Made by a program: the position numbers and the translations under genes
Assembly: GCF_005893125.1 (NCBI RefSeq)
Contig: NZ_VCJS01000113.1
Span: forward strand, 1-39,876
DNA length: 39,876 bases
Source of the DNA: Nonomuraea basaltis
GTDB lineage: Bacteria > Actinomycetota > Actinomycetes > Streptosporangiales > Streptosporangiaceae
Direction: 5' to 3'
Shown here: positions 1 through 11,353 of the stretch, piece after piece
How the letters are laid out: each line of letters opens with the position of its first letter
Numbering within the stretch: the first letter of the stretch is position 1
Notes under the pieces: model-generated
The model's input: the letters and a program-made list of their open reading frames with translations, nothing else
What the model was told of the DNA's origin: nothing
Database searches by the model: none

Positions 1-393
1 CTCCCCGACGACACCCCCTGACCCCACACTCGGCCGGCCCGTCGCCCGGTGCGACGCACACGCCGCTCACGCCGACGGCATGACACCGCTCCACGCCGAT
101 GAGCAGGGCGTTGCTCGTGCTCGGGGGAGTGTCGCTCGCGTGGCGGAAGGGTGCCGCTCGTGCGCGGGTGGGAAGGGCGATGGCGTCGTCGGTGCCGCTC
201 GGGTCGGTTCGCATTGATTGCGCGGGTGGTGCGGCATCCATGCGGCCGCGCGCCGGGCCGCGTCGCTGCCACCACTCGTGCGCGGAACAGGCGTGCGTTG
301 CCCGTGCTGCTCGCGCCGGGACCGTGGCACCGCCCGAGCCCTGCTGGGGAGGTGCGGCGGAAGCCTGCGCCGGGAGCCCCTAAGCTAGGGGGC
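1..393. other. Non-coding stretch upstream of ettA
   Basis: I see no convincing gene here. Frame 1 reads six sense codons and then TGA at 19-21, so the first bases could be the last codons of a gene entering from the left; this is too short to identify. The reading frame upstream of ettA stays open to 151, but its translation is Arg/Pro/Ala-rich and unlike any EttA N-terminus, so I treat it as non-coding. A TAAGCT at 381-386 sits about 8 nt before the ettA ATG and could be its -10 box. Confidence 0.5.
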
Positions 394-2058
<1,665 letters not shown>

Positions 2059-2073
2059 TCTGGCAGGTCATAG

Positions 2074-2106
2074 AAGACCCCGGCAACATGACGTTGCCGG
2101 GGTCTT
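2074..2106. terminator. Bidirectional terminator between ettA and the convergent kinase-like gene
   Basis: A perfect 14-bp stem (AAGACCCCGGCAAC and its complement) flanks a 5-nt loop ATGAC. It starts 15 nt after the ettA stop. Each strand ends in TCTT with A/T at the stem base, so it can serve both converging transcripts. Confidence 0.85.
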
Positions 2107-2155
2107 GATGTGCAGCATGTCGGCTTGGTGTTCGTGCTGCCGTTCCTGATGGGGA

Positions 2156-3250
2156 TCAGCGCATTGCGCTCATGGCGCGTTCGATCTTCTCGCTCGGATA
2201 CGGCGTTGTCCGCCGATCGGACCAGAACAGGTCCCAGTAGAAGTCGTTCATGGCCTCCGCCACGGGCGCGTACCGGCGGAGCATGGCGGCAACAGTCGGC
2301 GGAGCACCAGCAGGATCCGCGCCGTCCGCGCACGCGCGGATGTACTCGTTGCGTTGCTCCAGTACGCCGTTCCGCGGCACCGGCACTCCGCAGATATCGG
2401 TGACGAGCCAGTTGACCAGCCGCATCAGCGCGTAACCGATGTCGTGAGTCCGGTTTCGGTCCAGGAATTCGATCTCCTGCTTGGACAGGTCGAACCGGGA
2501 GGAGGTCGCCAGTCCGAGGTCGGCGATGTACAGGCGTTCACCATCGGTGAGAATGTTGCGGAAGTGGTTGTCGAAGTGCATCAACTCCTGGCCGTTCATG
2601 AAGGCCACGTCGGTCAGCAGGCACGACTCGACCATGGCGCTTGCCGCTACCGCAGCGTCCTGGCCGGTGGCGAGCTGAGTGGCCAGCCAGTCATTGAGGT
2701 TGTAGGGGATGAACTCCTGAAACAGCACGATGCTGGCCGAAGCCTGCGCGACGGCGTGGAGACGATCCCGTACCGCCGGTGACCCATCCCAGTACTGCAC
2801 GACCGCCTCGACGTCGGCAAGCTGATCGCTCTGCGGCGGCGCTCCCGGCAGCACCCGCCAGTGATACAGCAGCGGAAAGGCCGCACTGCGCCCGGCCAGG
2901 ACCCGGTTGGTCATCATGACGTTGGCCGCGAGTTCACGCCACGCACCGAAGCTCGGTCCACCGATCCCGTACTGGCAAAACAGAGGCAGCCCGAACAGGT
3001 TCGCGGTGGACATCACGTTGTCCGCGCGGCGCTCCAGGTCGGTCAGTGGGATTCGCTTGGCGAAGACCGGCACGCCATCGATGGCTAACAGTACCGAGGT
3101 GCCACCGATCCCCGAGCCCAGAATCTGCGCCTGCTCCAGTGACTCGCCGAGCTGCCGGTCACTGTGCAACGCCAACGCGCTCGCGACATCGCTGTATCTG
3201 CTGACACGCTCACTTTGAGACATGTCCAACCGTGCGTCTGGCAGTTCCAA
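2156..3250 (-). CDS. Protein-kinase-like fold protein, function unknown
   Basis: The 364-residue product has a kinase/aminoglycoside-phosphotransferase-type core. A glycine-rich loop (GSGIGGTSVLL) is followed by VFAKRIPL with a probable ATP-binding Lys. Later come a catalytic-loop-like HFDNHFRNIL (HxDxHxxN) and IADLGLA in place of DFG. It could phosphorylate a small molecule or a protein; the substrate cannot be inferred. The chosen start is TTG at 3250, with GAGGGG nine nt upstream; an in-frame ATG at 3223 is the alternative. Codon 55 is TTA (3086-3088), rare in such genomes and a hint of bldA-dependent translation. It lies downstream of the orphan antitoxin gene on the same strand, 68 bp away. 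Confidence 0.7.
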   Translation of the reverse strand: MELPDARLDMSQSERVSRYSDVASALALHSDRQLGESLEQAQILGSGIGGTSVLLAIDGVPVFAKRIPLTDLERRADNVMSTANLFGLPLFCQYGIGGPSFGAWRELAANVMMTNRVLAGRSAAFPLLYHWRVLPGAPPQSDQLADVEAVVQYWDGSPAVRDRLHAVAQASASIVLFQEFIPYNLNDWLATQLATGQDAAVAASAMVESCLLTDVAFMNGQELMHFDNHFRNILTDGERLYIADLGLATSSRFDLSKQEIEFLDRNRTHDIGYALMRLVNWLVTDICGVPVPRNGVLEQRNEYIRACADGADPAGAPPTVAAMLRRYAPVAEAMNDFYWDLFWSDRRTTPYPSEKIERAMSAMR

Positions 3251-3318
3251 TGGCAGGCACCCCTCTGATCAACTTCGCGTGTTAGACGCTACACCCGTCG
3301 GGGATGGGCCTTTCCGGG

Positions 3319-3612
3319 TCAGCGGGAGGCGTCGCCCGGCGGACTGTCCTGTGCCGCGATGTCCAAACGGCGTGGCGGCGCAGCAGCCGGTGGCCCGGCA
3401 CGGTCGAACGACGACCGCCCCAGAGTGATGATCTGCTCAGCGCCGCTGTCGTCCATCGCCTGAAGCCTTTCCAGATCGGCGATCGACACCAAAGCGACCA
3501 CCGGCTTGCCATGGCGGCTGAGCACGATCCGCTCGCCGCCGTAGGCCACCCGCCCCATCAGCTCTGCCAGCTGGGCGCGCGCCTCGGTGAAGGGCACTGC
3601 CTCGGCATCCAT
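3319..3612 (-). CDS. Phd/YefM-family antitoxin-like DNA-binding protein (orphan)
   Basis: The 97-residue product opens with the Phd/YefM fold: FTEARAQLAELMGRV, then GGERIVLSRHGKPVVALVSIADLERL, which matches antitoxins that dimerise and bind their own operator. The C-terminal 45 residues, where a toxin-binding tail would lie, are Pro/Ala-rich. No PIN, RelE or Doc toxin ORF is present on either side. The next gene downstream is a 364-residue kinase-like protein and the divergent neighbour is an MFS exporter. It may therefore act as a plain repressor of the divergent promoter. The start codon at 3612 is ATG, about 20 nt from the palindromes. Confidence 0.85.
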   Translation of the reverse strand: MDAEAVPFTEARAQLAELMGRVAYGGERIVLSRHGKPVVALVSIADLERLQAMDDSGAEQIITLGRSSFDRAGPPAAAPPRRLDIAAQDSPPGDASR

Positions 3613-3633
3613 GTCTGCACAATACTGCAGTTC

Positions 3634-3672
3634 TGTACAACTCGGAGTTGTACATTTTTGAAAAAATGTACA
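3634..3672. promoter_or_regulatory. Interlocking palindromic operators and divergent promoter
   Basis: Two palindromes share a TGTACA box. The first (3634-3654) has perfect 10-bp arms TGTACAACTC around one base. The second (3649-3672) has 12-bp arms of TGTACATTTTT type with one mismatch. For the rightward gene, TTGTAC (3648-3653) and CATAAT (3671-3676) are spaced by 17 bp, placing the transcription start at about the ATG at 3684. A repressor bound to either palindrome would cover the -35 box. The likely binder is the Phd-like protein encoded leftward. Confidence 0.75.
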
Positions 3673-3683
3673 TAATCGCGATC

Positions 3684-4934
3684 ATGAGTGAGCCACTGCG
3701 CCGCAACCGCGACTTCGTCCTGCTCTGGAGCGCCACCCTGGCCTCCACTCTGGGCGCCCAGGTCGCCTCCGTCGCCTACCCCCTGCTGGCGCTGGAATTG
3801 ACCGGTTCAGCCGTCCACGCCGGACTGATCGGATCTGCCGCGATGGCCGCCGGCATCGCGCTGCGCCTGCCGGCGGGCGCCCTGGTCGACCGGTGGGATC
3901 GGCGCCGCACGATGCTCAGCTGCGATCTCATGCGAGCCGCTCTTCTCGCCGCCACCGTCACCGGTTCGCTGCTCGGGTTGCTCGACTGGCGGATGCTGCT
4001 GGCCGCGGCTGTGATCAGCAGCGCCTGCGGGGTGTTCTTCCACCCGGCGGAGACGGCGATGCTACGGCGCGTGGTTACCGCCGAAGACCTGCCTCAGGCC
4101 CTCGCGCGCAACGAGGCCCGCCAGTACGGAGCCTCGATCGCCGGCCCTCCACTGGGCGGCCTGCTGTTCAACCTGGGAAGAACGGTCCCCCTGGTCGGAG
4201 AGCTCCTGGCGTACCTGCTGTCCTTCGCCGCGGTCCTCGCCATCAAATCCCCGACGCCCGCCACCACGGCCGCGGACCGGTCCCGCACGCTCCTGCGCGA
4301 CATCGCCGAGGGCCTGCGCTGGACCTGGCGGCAGCGGTTCCTGCGCGTCCTGCTGGTGACGGCCGCGGGCTTCAGCCTGGTGTTCTCCGCACTGACCTTC
4401 ACCGCGATCGTCGCCGCCCGGCAGAGCGGCGCCGCACCGGCCGATATCGGCCTGATGATGGCGATCTCCGGCGCCGGAGGACTGCTGGGCGCACTGGCCG
4501 CCCCCCAGCTGCAGCGGCGCAACCCGGCGGCGGTCGTCCTGGCGATGTTCTGGGTCGCCGCCGCGGCCATCCCCGCGATGGCCGTCCATCCCACCGCCTG
4601 GGCCATCGGGCCGCTGCTGGCCGCGGCGTTCTTCCTGGCCCCGGCGGCCAACGCGATCCTGTACACCTACCAGATGACCATCACGCCCGACCGCTTGCAG
4701 GGCCGCGTGATCAGCAGCCTCGCCCTCATCGGCAGCGCGGTGACCCCGGTCGGGCCGCTCGCCTCGGGACTGATCCTGGACCGCTGGGGTGTGACGGCCG
4801 CCCTGCTGTCGATCGCGTCCGTCATGGCGGTCGTGGCTTTGGGCGCCACGTTGAGCCCCACCATCCGGCATCTGCCCCCGCTGGCCGAGGCCGAGGCCGT
4901 GGCGGTCCGGCATGGACTGCCTCGCCGTGGATAG
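3684..4934 (+). CDS. MFS transporter, EntS/MFS_3-type efflux protein
   Basis: A 416-residue integral membrane protein of the major facilitator superfamily with roughly 12 hydrophobic segments. The loop between segments 2 and 3 carries the MFS signature (LPAGALVDRWDRRRTML). The N-terminus (RRNRDFVLLWSATLASTLG) is typical of drug or siderophore exporters of the EntS group. The substrate is unknown. I start it at the ATG at 3684. In-frame starts at 3648 and 3666 lie inside the promoter and operator, and no Shine-Dalgarno is present, so the mRNA is probably leaderless. Control by the divergent Phd-like protein is inferred from the operator layout. Confidence 0.88.
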   Translation: MSEPLRRNRDFVLLWSATLASTLGAQVASVAYPLLALELTGSAVHAGLIGSAAMAAGIALRLPAGALVDRWDRRRTMLSCDLMRAALLAATVTGSLLGLLDWRMLLAAAVISSACGVFFHPAETAMLRRVVTAEDLPQALARNEARQYGASIAGPPLGGLLFNLGRTVPLVGELLAYLLSFAAVLAIKSPTPATTAADRSRTLLRDIAEGLRWTWRQRFLRVLLVTAAGFSLVFSALTFTAIVAARQSGAAPADIGLMMAISGAGGLLGALAAPQLQRRNPAAVVLAMFWVAAAAIPAMAVHPTAWAIGPLLAAAFFLAPAANAILYTYQMTITPDRLQGRVISSLALIGSAVTPVGPLASGLILDRWGVTAALLSIASVMAVVALGATLSPTIRHLPPLAEAEAVAVRHGLPRRG

Positions 4935-4958
4935 GGCACCAAGGGGGAGGGAGTTGCT

Positions 4959-5210
4959 ATGGCGAAGTTCATGGACGTGCACAGGGGGTTTGTGGGCGCC
5001 ACGGCAGAGCAGCTGCGCGAGGCGCACGAGCACGATCTGGCGATCGAGGAGTCCGAGGGCGTGCACTTCGAGCGGGCCTGGCTGGACCCGGCGGCGGGCA
5101 AAGTGTTCTGCCTGTCGTCCGGGCCGTCCAAGGAGGCGGTGCTCCGGGTGCACGAGAAGGCCGGGCATCCGACGACGGAGATCTACGAGCTGCCCATCGA
5201 AGTCGATTGA
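4959..5210 (+). CDS. SCO4226-family nickel-binding protein (DUF4242-like)
   Basis: The 83-residue protein closely resembles the small dimeric ferredoxin-like protein SCO4226 of Streptomyces, which binds nickel. Matching blocks are MAKFMDVHRG near the start, AEQLREAHEHDLAIEESEGV in the middle, and GKVFCLSSGPSKEAVLRVHE toward the end. Candidate ligands are the His residues, one Cys (CLSSG) and acidic residues in the central helix. A clear GGGAGGGAG sits just upstream of the ATG. It lies 24 bp after the MFS gene on the same strand and may be co-transcribed. A physiological role is not established from the sequence. Confidence 0.88.
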   Translation: MAKFMDVHRGFVGATAEQLREAHEHDLAIEESEGVHFERAWLDPAAGKVFCLSSGPSKEAVLRVHEKAGHPTTEIYELPIEVD

Positions 5211-5231
5211 CCAGGAAAGAGGCCGACCTCG

Positions 5232-5633
5232 TCACGTGAGCCGGCCGCTCCGGTGGAGATGGTCGAAGATGATCTGATCGACCGGGGCCACGCGGTCGCG
5301 GTCGGCGTACGTGAGCCAGACCACCTCATCGATCTCGCTGCTCGCCGTCGGCGTGCCCTGGTACTGGGCCGTGTAGCAGGTCATCTGCACGATGACGCCG
5401 TCCGCGTGCCCGTGGGCCTGAGCCCGGAAGGTGCCGAAATGTGCCGCACTGGACGGGACGATGGCGACGGCGAGCTCCTCGTCGATTTCCCTGACGAGGG
5501 TGTCGAGGTCTGTCTCGCCGGGCTCGCGCTTGCCGCCGGGGATGTAGTAGACGTCCTTGCCGCGTGACCGGGTGCTGAGGATCTTCCCGTCCTCCAGGAG
5601 GATCCAGGCGATCTTGTCGATGGTCGTGGTCAA
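5232..5633 (-). CDS. NUDIX hydrolase
   Basis: The 133-residue enzyme hydrolyses a nucleoside-diphosphate-linked compound; the exact substrate is unknown. The Nudix box runs GGKREPGE...REIDEELAV and keeps the REUXEE core, with Ala in place of the usual Gly after it. The start is TTG at 5633 (protein begins TTTIDKIAWILL) with AGAGGGA upstream; no nearer ATG or GTG fits. The frame stays open far upstream to 6506, but that part is antisense to the TetR gene and not coding. It is divergent from the TetR gene, whose product may regulate it. Confidence 0.85.
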   Translation of the reverse strand: MTTTIDKIAWILLEDGKILSTRSRGKDVYYIPGGKREPGETDLDTLVREIDEELAVAIVPSSAAHFGTFRAQAHGHADGVIVQMTCYTAQYQGTPTASSEIDEVVWLTYADRDRVAPVDQIIFDHLHRSGRLT

Positions 5634-5744
5634 TGTCGTCCCTCTGCTCGTGGATGCCGGCCGCCTGCCCAGCATGCCGAGAAATCCGGATCTTGTCAGG
5701 CCATGCGCGATCGAGCCCGATCCCAGGCCGCCGAGGATCGTCAA

Positions 5745-5761
5745 GAATCTGATTCTAGAAT
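5745..5761. promoter_or_regulatory. Probable TetR operator between NUDIX and tetR genes
   Basis: Two overlapping inverted repeats lie 14-40 bp before the tetR start: GAATC-T-GATTC at 5745-5755, and a perfect 10-bp palindrome ATTCTAGAAT at 5752-5761. The stretch is AT-rich against a GC-rich background. A TACGAT at 5771-5776 nearby could be a -10 box. Confidence 0.55.
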
Positions 5762-5783
5762 TCGTCGCGATACGATGGCTCAT

Positions 5784-6395
5784 ATGGCACGTAAGTCCTC
5801 GTGGGAGTGGAGCCGTACGGCGCAGACCCGCAAGAGCATGCTGCAGGCGGCGCGCGAGGTCTTCAGCGAGCACGGCTTCGCCGAGTCCAACGTCTCCGAG
5901 GTGGTCACCCGCGCCGGGTCCAGCGTCGGCAGTCTCTACCACCACTTCGGCGGCAAGACCGAGCTGTTCCTCGCGCTTTACGAGGACCACCAGGCGGCAC
6001 ACGAGCAGGCATCGGCCGCCAGCGTGGCCAAGGCCAAGCAGGAGGGGGTGGAGGACCCGGTCGAGCTGCTGATCGCCGGGGCTCGCGCGTACCTCGCCGG
6101 GGCCTGGGAGCGGCGGGATCTGGTCAGGCTGTTCATCGACGGGGACGGGCCGCCGGGGTTCGAGCTGATCCGCCGCACCCGTGGCAGGGAGTGGGTACGC
6201 CAGAACGCCGTGCTGCTCGGCGCCGGAGCCGACCCGCTCGACAGGTTCACCGTGGCCGTGCTGACCAGCATCATCGGCGAGGCCGCCCGCGAGGTCGCCA
6301 CCTCCGACACCGAGGAGGAGGCACGGGAGATCATCGAGGCGGCGATGACCTTGATCCGCCGCCTCGACCCCCTCAAGGTCCTCGAAGAGGACTGA
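5784..6395 (+). CDS. TetR/AcrR-family transcriptional regulator
   Basis: A 203-residue one-component repressor. The N-terminal HTH runs from about residue 10 to 60 (RKSMLQAAREVFSEHGF...GSSVGSLYHHFGGKTELFLALY), which is canonical TetR. The C-terminal ligand domain is of unknown specificity. The start is ATG at 5784; an in-frame ATG three codons earlier (5775) is equally possible. No Shine-Dalgarno is visible, so it may be leaderless. The inverted repeats just upstream suggest autoregulation and perhaps control of the divergent NUDIX gene. Confidence 0.9.
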   Translation: MARKSSWEWSRTAQTRKSMLQAAREVFSEHGFAESNVSEVVTRAGSSVGSLYHHFGGKTELFLALYEDHQAAHEQASAASVAKAKQEGVEDPVELLIAGARAYLAGAWERRDLVRLFIDGDGPPGFELIRRTRGREWVRQNAVLLGAGADPLDRFTVAVLTSIIGEAAREVATSDTEEEAREIIEAAMTLIRRLDPLKVLEED

Positions 6396-6444
6396 CCGCT
6401 GCCCGGCGCAAGGCCACCTGACCGGGTTGGGTACGGTTGCGGAC

Positions 6445-6864
6445 GTGGTTGAACGCACCCCGGTCCAGCGGCACGTATACCCCCGTGCGGTGAGATTCGC
6501 CGACATCGACTCTCAAGGCCACGTGAACAACGTGCGCTTTCTCGACTACCTGGAGGACGCCCGCTTCGGCATGTTCGCCATCGACCTCCACAACGCGGGG
6601 GAGGAGCCGTTCAAGGGCCTGGTCGTGACCCGCCACGAGATCGACTACCGCCGCCCGCTCGGCTTCCGCCCGGACCCGGTGCGGGTGGAGACGTGGGTGG
6701 AAGAGATCAGGCCAGTACGCTTCCGGCTGCGGTACGAGATCCGCGACGACGACCACGTGTACGTCACCGCCATGTCCCTGCTCGCCGCCTACGACGTCGA
6801 GCGGGCCGCCCCGCGCAGGCTCACGGAGGCCGAGCTGGCCTACCTCAAACGCTTTTCCGTATGA
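6445..6864 (+). CDS. Acyl-CoA thioesterase, hotdog (4HBT) fold
   Basis: The 139-residue hotdog protein should hydrolyse acyl-CoA thioesters in the cytoplasm. The 4HBT active-site region reads FADIDSQGHVNNVRFLDYLEDAR, with the conserved Asp and the HVNN motif; the helix continues into FGMF. The start is uncertain: I chose GTG at 6445 over TTG at 6427, since homologues usually start shortly before the RFADID strand. Its stop overlaps the start of the MFS gene by 4 nt (ATGA), so the two are translationally coupled. Confidence 0.85.
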   Translation: MVERTPVQRHVYPRAVRFADIDSQGHVNNVRFLDYLEDARFGMFAIDLHNAGEEPFKGLVVTRHEIDYRRPLGFRPDPVRVETWVEEIRPVRFRLRYEIRDDDHVYVTAMSLLAAYDVERAAPRRLTEAELAYLKRFSV

Positions 6865-8018
6865 GGCGCTGGTGGATGCTGGCCCTGGGCGTCAACGCCC
6901 ACGCCAGCGTCACCTTGGGCCTCTTCGGTCTGCCCCTCGTCATGCCAGAAATCTTGCGACATTTCGGGGCCACGTTGGCGGTGGGCGGGATCATAGGGAA
7001 CGCCCCGGCCTTCGGCATTTTGCTGGCCCTCGTCGCCTGGGGCGCGCTGGCCGACCGGCACGGCGAGCGGCTGGTCCTGGGCGCGGGCGTGGGGCTCGCG
7101 GCCGTGCTCTTCGCCGCCGTCGCCTTCGTCGAGGAGACCTGGGCGGTGATCGTGCTCCTGGCCCTGGCCGGCGCGGCGGGCTCGGCGGCGATGGTCGGTG
7201 GCGGGCGGATCGTGCTGCGCTGGTTCCAGCCGCCCGAGCGCGGCGTCGCCATGGGCCTGCGCCAGGTCTCCTTCACCCTCGGCATGGCCGTCGGCGCCTT
7301 CGTGCTCCCGCCCATCGCGCAGGCACACGGCCTGCCGGGCGTGCTCCTGGTCTGCGCCGGCGCGAGCCTGCTGGCCGCCGTGCTGGCCGCGCTCTTCCTG
7401 GCCGAGCCGCCGCACGACATCACCGGCTCCGGCACCGCACCGGCGCGCTCGCCGTACCGGCAGCCCGCGCTCTGGAGGGTGCACGCCACCAGCGCCCTTC
7501 ACGTGGTGCCGCAGATCGTGGTCAGCACGTACGGCGTCTACTGCCTGGTCCGGCTCTACGGCTGGGACAGCGTGGAGGCCGGGCAGCTGTTCGGGGCGGC
7601 GGCCATCGGCGGGGCCGCGGTGCGCATCGCCGCCGGGCGCTGGTCCGACAGGACAGGGCTGCGCATGCGGCCCCTGATGCTGATCACGGTGGCCAACCTG
7701 GGCGTGCTGGCGCTGCTGGTCGCCGGCACGGTCACCCGCAACGGACTCGGGCCCGCGATGCTCGCGCTGGCCGCGATGATGACCGTGGCGGGCAACGGGC
7801 TCGCCTACCTCGCGGCGGGCGAGCTCGCCGGGCCCGCGATGGGCGGCCGGGTGCTCGGCACCCACAACACCATCCAGAACTCCGTCTCCCTGGTCATCAC
7901 GCCTCTGGCCGGAGTGCTGATCGAGAACGCGGGCTACGGGGCGGGCTTCGCGGCGGGACTGGTCTGCGCGCTGCTCTCGCTGCCCGTCATCCCCGTCCGC
8001 GGCGAGCGGCCCAGAGGG

Positions 8019-8024
<6 letters not shown>
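6861..8024 (+). CDS. MFS transporter
   Basis: A 387-residue membrane protein with about 12 hydrophobic segments and the MFS loop motif (WGALADRHGERLVLG) after segment 2. A second motif-like loop (AAGRWSDRTGLRMRP) follows segment 8. The N-terminus inserts directly after MRRWWMLALG. The ATG overlaps the thioesterase stop codon, so both genes form one operon. The stop overlaps the convergent glucosidase stop by 6 bp, leaving no room for a separate terminator. The substrate is unknown. Confidence 0.87.
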
Positions 8025-9539
<1,515 letters not shown>

Positions 9540-9545
9540 GCCCCG

Positions 9546-9926
9546 TTATGCAGGAGAGTTCACCAAGCTGTGGGCGGCGTAGACCAGATAGTCCCAGAGC
9601 CTGGTCTCCATCTCCTCCGGCAGATCGAGCGAGTCGACCGCGTCACGCATGTGCCGCAGCCAGGCGTCCCGCTCCGGCTCGCCGATCACGAAGGGCATGT
9701 GCCGCATCCGCAACCTCGGGTGGCCGCGCTGCTCGCTGTAGGTCTTGGGGCCGCCCCAGTATTGGATCAGGAAGCCCCGCAGCCGCTCCTCGGCGCCCGT
9801 CAGGTCGGGCTCTGGGTAGAGCGGCCGCAGCAACGGGTCTTCGGCAACCCCTTCGTAGAAGCGGTGTACGAGGCGCTGGAAGGTCTCCTCGCCCCCGACG
9901 GCGTCGTAGAAGGAGGTCTCTGTCAC
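9546..9926 (-). CDS. glbO: Group II truncated haemoglobin (trHbO)
   Basis: A 126-residue 2-on-2 globin that binds haem and O2, probably in redox or NO handling. Hallmarks are SFYDAVGGEETF at the start, the B10 Tyr in HRFYEGVAED, the group II signature YWGGPKTYSEQRGHPRLRMRH with proximal His, and DAWLRHM with the G8 Trp; AAHSLVNSP ends it. It aligns almost end to end with mycobacterial GlbO as I know it. The start is GTG at 9926; TTG two codons earlier (9932) is possible. It lies 10 nt after the mscS stop and 6 nt before the glucosidase start. Confidence 0.95.
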   Translation of the reverse strand: MTETSFYDAVGGEETFQRLVHRFYEGVAEDPLLRPLYPEPDLTGAEERLRGFLIQYWGGPKTYSEQRGHPRLRMRHMPFVIGEPERDAWLRHMRDAVDSLDLPEEMETRLWDYLVYAAHSLVNSPA

Positions 9927-9936
9927 GCTCAATAGC

Positions 9937-10929
9937 TTATGCGGTGGACGCCATGGCGATGCCCGCGGTGTCCAGAGCCGACTTGACCCTGAGCCTGAGC
10001 TCCCTGGACACCTGCGCCTGCGCGGAGGGCAGCGTCTTGGCGGTGATGCGGAACACCAGCGCGCTGTTGGACAGCTGCTCGACGCCGAACACCTGGGGCT
10101 GCTCCACGATCTTGGACTCGCGCAGCTCGGGGTCGGCCCAGATCTCCTCGGCCACGTGCTCCAGCAGGACGCGCACGCCCAGGATGTCCGCGTCGTAGGC
10201 CACGGGGACGTCCATGTAGGCGCGCGACCAGCCCTGCGACTCGTTGCCGACCCTGGTGATGGTGCCGTTGCGCACGTACCAGACGCGGCCGTCCGCGTCG
10301 CGCAGCCGGGTGACGCGCAGGGTCACGGCCTCGACCGTGCCCACCGCGGCGCCCACGTCGATCACGTCGCCCACGCCGTACTGGTCTTCGAGCAGCATGA
10401 ACATGCCGGCGATGAAGTCCTTGACCAGCTCCTGCGCGCCGAAGCCGATGGCCACGCCCAGGATGCCGACGCTGGTCAGCAGCGGGGCGATCGGGATCGT
10501 CAGCCGGTCGAGCACGGTCAGGATCGCGGTCCCCAGGATGACGATCGAGGCGACGTGCTGGAGCACTGACCCCATGGTCTCGGCCCGCTGCTTGCGCCGC
10601 TCATGGAGCAGCGCGTCGATCCCGTCGGTCGCCGAGGCCCTGCGGAACCTGCTCGTGATCGAGCCACCCGTCGCCGCGCGATTGACCACCCGCCCGATCA
10701 CCCGGTGCGCGATCTTGCGGAGCACGAACGCGAACACGATGATCAGCGCGATCACGATGGCACTCGACACCAAGGGCGCCCAGCCCGTATCTCCGAACAT
10801 CCCGACCAGACTAGAGCACACCGGGTCGTTCGTGCAGGTCGCGCCCACTTGATTGGCCACCTTGTCGAGGTCGGGAAGCCCCGATTGCGTCGACTCGGGT
10901 TGTGGCGACGGTGTCACCAGCAGTAACAC
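9937..10929 (-). CDS. mscS: Small-conductance mechanosensitive channel (MscS family)
   Basis: A 330-residue inner-membrane channel that opens under membrane tension to release solutes. An N-terminal transmembrane segment (WAPLVSSAIVIALIIVFAF) is followed by a basic amphipathic stretch. The pore helix is GILGVAIGFGAQELVKDFIAG, and after it comes the beta domain with QYGVGDVIDVG and VRNGTITRVGNES. I start at GTG 10929 because GGAGGGGG lies 9 nt upstream; the frame stays open to 10986, but that part runs through a hairpin. It is the first gene of the probable mscS-glbO-aglA operon and has a long leader with strong inverted repeats. Confidence 0.92.
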   Translation of the reverse strand: MLLLVTPSPQPESTQSGLPDLDKVANQVGATCTNDPVCSSLVGMFGDTGWAPLVSSAIVIALIIVFAFVLRKIAHRVIGRVVNRAATGGSITSRFRRASATDGIDALLHERRKQRAETMGSVLQHVASIVILGTAILTVLDRLTIPIAPLLTSVGILGVAIGFGAQELVKDFIAGMFMLLEDQYGVGDVIDVGAAVGTVEAVTLRVTRLRDADGRVWYVRNGTITRVGNESQGWSRAYMDVPVAYDADILGVRVLLEHVAEEIWADPELRESKIVEQPQVFGVEQLSNSALVFRITAKTLPSAQAQVSRELRLRVKSALDTAGIAMASTA

Positions 10930-10950
10930 TGAGTGGATCCCCCTCCGGAA

Positions 10951-11007
10951 GCGGTTCGGTCGACTACTTGGACCGTTGCGATCCAAAAATACAGGCGACC
11001 GAACCGC
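10951..11007 (-). promoter_or_regulatory. Large nested hairpin or paired operator directly upstream of mscS
   Basis: Perfect 12-bp arms (GCGGTTCGGTCG at 10951-10962, complement at 10996-11007) enclose 33 nt that contain a second stem, TTGGA (10968-10972) with TCCAA (10982-10986). On the mscS strand the loop holds TATTTTT. The structure ends 4 nt before the GGAGGGGG ribosome site. It could be an RNA switch sequestering translation, or two operator halves around a -10 box. Confidence 0.65.
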
Positions 11008-11353
11008 CCGCCGTCACATCACGCCGGGGAAGACGGGTTTGCCGGCTCTCTGGGCCGCGGAGGAAGAGAGCCGACGCTCCGATGACGGACGGCTCGGAGC
11101 AGGACACACACCCGGAAGCATGTCCCGCGCCGGTTCCGGGAGGGATCCCCCGAACACCCGTCCGGCGGACCGGACGGGCGGCTTTGTGCGTACGGGTGCG
11201 AGCCGTACGGGCGATCTGAAGGGCGGAACCGACGGAGTGACCAGGGTCCCGGCATACAGGAGACCCTCCGCACCGGTCACTCCGCCGGCCCCGTAGGGCC
11301 GCCGTGGGTGCGGTGAGCCGTGGTGGCTGCGCTCCACCCGGATCACCGCGTCG
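11008..11353. other. Intergenic region with two further strong inverted repeats
   Basis: No convincing gene is seen between the mscS leader hairpin and the small gene ending at 11354. It holds a terminator-like hairpin at 11157-11178 (9-bp arms CCCGTCCGG, 4-nt loop) and a long two-step hairpin at 11233-11284 (arms CGGAGTGACC plus inner AGGGT/ACCCT). Since both flanking genes are on the minus strand, this may be the far 5' leader of mscS. Confidence 0.55.

Noticed and set aside
5634..6506. N-terminal extension of the NUDIX frame to 424 residues
   Set aside because: The extra part is antisense to the TetR gene. The NUDIX domain starts right after a TTG with its own ribosome site.
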